A stretch of DNA of 7,065 nt from DAORHV01 sp964434575 (GTDB taxonomy: Bacteria > Patescibacteriota > Gracilibacteria > Peribacterales > Peribacteraceae), in NCBI GenBank assembly GCA_964434575.1, contig CAYSWB010000038.1, forward strand, positions 1-7,065. Reading direction: 5' to 3'. Shown here in pieces: positions 6,106 through 7,065 of this stretch. The position numbers and the translations under genes are program-made. Below the pieces are notes generated by a model. It saw only the letters and a program-made list of their open reading frames with translations. It ran no database searches and was not told where the DNA came from. Position 1 is the first letter of the stretch. Every line of letters starts with the position of its first letter.

Positions 6106-6654
6106 TTAGGGAAGAACCCAACCCAGGATCGGGTTGTCGTAATAATAGTAGTAACCGTTGGTAGCCTGCTCCAGCTTCAGCTTGCGGCTGACGTTATGAC
6201 CCTTGATGTACATGGTGTCGTAGTTGCCGCCTCCGTCGAACAGGAAAAAGAAGTCTCCGCCGCGACCGCCGCGCACCACTTCGAAACCGTCCGGCGACAT
6301 CTGGGCCGGATCCAACTTCAGTTTCTGCGCTTCTTCGAAGGTATATTCCTTGCTCGTGTCGGTCTGCACGTCGTACACGAAGAACCGCACCGCACAGTCG
6401 GTTTTCACGTATCCGGGTTCGACGTAATTCGTGGAACGGACCTTCACCAGGGTGCCGGAGTGCAGCTGCGCGCCCGCATTGACCTGGTACTGGAATTCGC
6501 AACCGTAGCGGTCGTAGCCGCTGGTCATATAGAGAAAGTCTACCGACGGCTTGATGAACAGTCCGGGCAGGTAAATGCTGCCGGCTACGAACAAGACCAT
6601 CAGGATGGGGATCGCGATGCCGACGATCAGCGAGACGTTGTTCTTGGCTTTCAT
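6106..6654 (-). CDS. Single-TM extracytoplasmic protein partnered with DUF2157-like gene
   Basis: A 182-aa protein with an N-terminal anchor (about 8-29, SLIVGIAIPILMVLFVAGSI) and the rest probably outside the membrane. Two cysteines, Cys51 and Cys87, could form a disulfide. Recognisable stretches are YTFEEAQKLKLDP (104-116), SPDGFEVVRGGRGGDFFFLF (120-139) and MYIKGHNVSRKLKLE (148-162). A Tyr-rich end (YYYYYDNP, 168-175) closes with ILGWVLP. I have seen this architecture in CPR genomes beside DUF2157-like genes, but know no assigned function. The ATG at 6654 directly precedes the membrane anchor; longer forms reaching into the tRNA repeat region are open-frame accidents. It is the first gene of the five-gene operon, with a candidate -10 box 25 bases upstream and no Shine-Dalgarno. 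Confidence 0.85.
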   Translation of the reverse strand: MKAKNNVSLIVGIAIPILMVLFVAGSIYLPGLFIKPSVDFLYMTSGYDRYGCEFQYQVNAGAQLHSGTLVKVRSTNYVEPGYVKTDCAVRFFVYDVQTDTSKEYTFEEAQKLKLDPAQMSPDGFEVVRGGRGGDFFFLFDGGGNYDTMYIKGHNVSRKLKLEQATNGYYYYYDNPILGWVLP

Positions 6655-6679
6655 GATGCGTGAGGAAGAATCGATGCGC

Positions 6680-6685
6680 AGTATA
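6680..6685 (-). promoter_or_regulatory. Candidate -10 box (TATACT) of the five-gene membrane operon
   Basis: TATACT on the minus strand ends 25 bases before the ATG at 6654 and would give a leader of about 19 nt. The upstream 17 bp are G-rich and no convincing -35 hexamer is present. It is the only promoter-like box seen before the operon; read-through from the tRNA genes is an alternative source of transcription. Confidence 0.45.
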
Positions 6686-6766
6686 CCCCATCCGCCCCGG
6701 CAACGGACGCATGATGAAACGAACCTGGCAACGGTCAAGTAGCGACGGAATGTTGGAAATTCGCGA

Positions 6767-6785
6767 AGGCAGGCTCCGTCTGCCT
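6767..6785. other. Stem-loop in the tRNA-operon intergenic region
   Basis: A perfect 6-bp stem, AGGCAG and CTGCCT, encloses the loop GCTCCGT. No T-run follows on either strand, so it is not a classic terminator. It could help end or process the tRNA transcript. Confidence 0.35.
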
Positions 6786-6814
6786 GGAGCGACACAACTT
6801 CGGGGTGAGTCCGT

Positions 6815-6836
6815 GAGAGGGGCCTTAGCCCCTTTC
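6815..6836. other. GC-rich stem-loop downstream of the tRNA repeats
   Basis: A 9-bp stem pairs GAGAGGGGC (6815-6823) with GCCCCTTTC (6828-6836) around a 4-base loop, with one G-T pair. It lies 12 bp beyond the CCA end of the last tRNA-like copy. Neither strand has a T-run directly after it, so it may be a processing or weak termination structure rather than a standard terminator. Confidence 0.45.
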
Positions 6837-6847
6837 GGGAGTGTAAG

Positions 6848-6923
6848 TGGTGGATCGGGTGGGACTTGAACCCACGACCAAGAGATGAAGAGTCCTCCTC
6901 TCGACCGGCTGACATGTGAGTGT
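6848..6923 (-). pseudogene. tRNA-Lys pseudogene, copy 1
   Basis: The 3' half is intact: T arm GTGGG-TTCAAGT-CCCAC, acceptor 3' strand CCGATCC, discriminator A and encoded CCA (6850-6848). It is identical in this part to the tRNA at 7012. The 5' half is not: the stretch where GGATCGG should stand reads ACACTCA and cannot pair with CCGATCC. The D stem has a mismatch, and the anticodon loop is CTCTTCA instead of CTCTTAA on a stem with an A-C mismatch. The 5' boundary is estimated from a 76-nt tRNA length. Likely non-functional as a tRNA. Confidence 0.65.
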
Positions 6924-6929
6924 TTGTAG

Positions 6930-7005
6930 TGGTGGATCGGGTGGGACTTGAACCCACGACCAAGAGATGAAGAGTCCTCCTCTCGACCGGCTGACATGTG
7001 AGTGT
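6930..7005 (-). pseudogene. tRNA-Lys pseudogene, copy 2
   Basis: Identical in sequence to copy 1, from which it is separated by exactly one 82-bp period. The same intact T arm, acceptor 3' strand and CCA (6932-6930) are joined to the same non-pairing 5' half. It lies directly downstream of the tRNA-Lys(CTT) gene on the minus strand and would be in the same primary transcript. The 5' boundary is estimated. Confidence 0.65.
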
Positions 7006-7011
7006 TTGTAG

Positions 7012-7065
7012 TGGTGGATCGGGTGGGACTTGAACCCACGACCAAGAGATTAAGAGTCTCCTGCT
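7012..7065 (-). tRNA. tRNA-Lys(CTT), 3' part (5' end beyond window)
   Basis: Read on the minus strand, the sequence gives an anticodon stem GGAGA/TCTCT around the 7-base loop CTCTTAA, with anticodon CTT and A37. It continues with a variable region, a canonical T arm (GTGGG-TTCAAGT-CCCAC), acceptor 3' strand CCGATCC, discriminator A and an encoded CCA (7014-7012). The D arm and 5' acceptor strand lie past the right edge, so pairing with GGATCGG cannot be confirmed. Lys identity rests on the anticodon. Confidence 0.88.

Larger units (their letters stand above)
6846..7050. repeat. 82-bp direct tandem repeat, 2.5 units, built on tRNA-Lys 3' half
   Basis: Units at 6846-6927 and 6928-7009 are identical over 82 bp. 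A third, partial unit (7010-7050, 41 bp) is identical until it enters the anticodon loop of the genuine-looking tRNA-Lys. About 40 bp of each unit is tRNA 3' half plus CCA; the rest is spacer and a tRNA-like 5' half. Perfect identity of the non-tRNA portion indicates a recent duplication. Confidence 0.95.

Noticed and set aside
5002..6663. Longest open frame of the window (553 codons, plus strand)
   Set aside because: It runs antisense to three convincing membrane or anchored proteins. Its translation is rich in His, Arg, Glu and Gln with no domain, as expected for the complement of a high-GC3 coding strand.
6655..7045. Long minus-strand frames through the tRNA repeats (proteins with repeated SSPTRS/GRGFKSHP)
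   Set aside because: The repeated peptide is tRNA sequence read as protein; this is a common false ORF over tRNA genes.
6846..7050. CRISPR array
   Set aside because: The repeated unit is the tRNA-Lys 3' half with T arm and CCA, and the 'spacers' are identical rather than unique.

Overview
The window looks like bacterial chromosome from a small-genome lineage. My best guess is Patescibacteria/CPR, possibly a GC-rich group such as Peribacteria. The support is indirect: short genes packed tightly, a Pol I-type 5'-3' exonuclease that stands alone without a polymerase domain, a DUF2157-like membrane protein next to a single-TM 'SPDGFEVV' protein of a kind I associate with CPR genomes, an orphan half of a glycogen synthase, and almost no recognisable Shine-Dalgarno sequences. 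TGA is used as a normal stop, which argues against the code-25 (Gracilibacteria-type) groups. No rRNA or marker gene here fixes the taxonomy.

Left part (1-2547). The minus strand carries the 5' end of ftsA, running off the left edge. Behind it is a 268-bp AT-rich gap with a dyad, then the standalone 5'-3' exonuclease (591-1580), which ends in a sequence resembling a sliding-clamp-binding motif. Across a 157-bp divergent promoter region, a plus-strand gene (1738-2364) encodes only the C-terminal lobe of a GlgA-like glycosyltransferase, apparently without its catalytic residues. It converges, 12 bp apart, on a tiny minus-strand gene for an extremely acidic 56-aa protein (2377-2547).

Middle (2548-3450). 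A second divergent promoter region leads into a plus-strand lipoprotein with Sel1/TPR-like repeats (2682-3404). It ends at a strong stem-loop terminator that works in both orientations and overlaps the last codons of the converging operon.

Right part (3436-6690). A compact five-gene minus-strand operon reads, in order of transcription: a single-TM extracytoplasmic protein, a DUF2157-like polytopic membrane protein, a short single-TM protein, an HTTM-domain (gamma-carboxylase-like) membrane protein, and a GIY-YIG protein of the YhbQ/UPF0213 type. Junctions are +6, +10, -4 and +9 bp. The third and fourth genes have the layout of SdpA/SdpB-type or DUF5819/HTTM pairs, so this is the most likely place for an undescribed membrane or envelope system. 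No toxin-like third partner is visible.

Right edge (6655-7065). Two non-coding hairpins precede a tRNA-Lys(CTT) gene, which is cut by the window end, and two perfect 82-bp tandem repeats. Each repeat carries the intact 3' half of that tRNA, including CCA, joined to a 5' half that cannot form the acceptor stem. They look like tRNA pseudogenes or attachment-site-like duplications.
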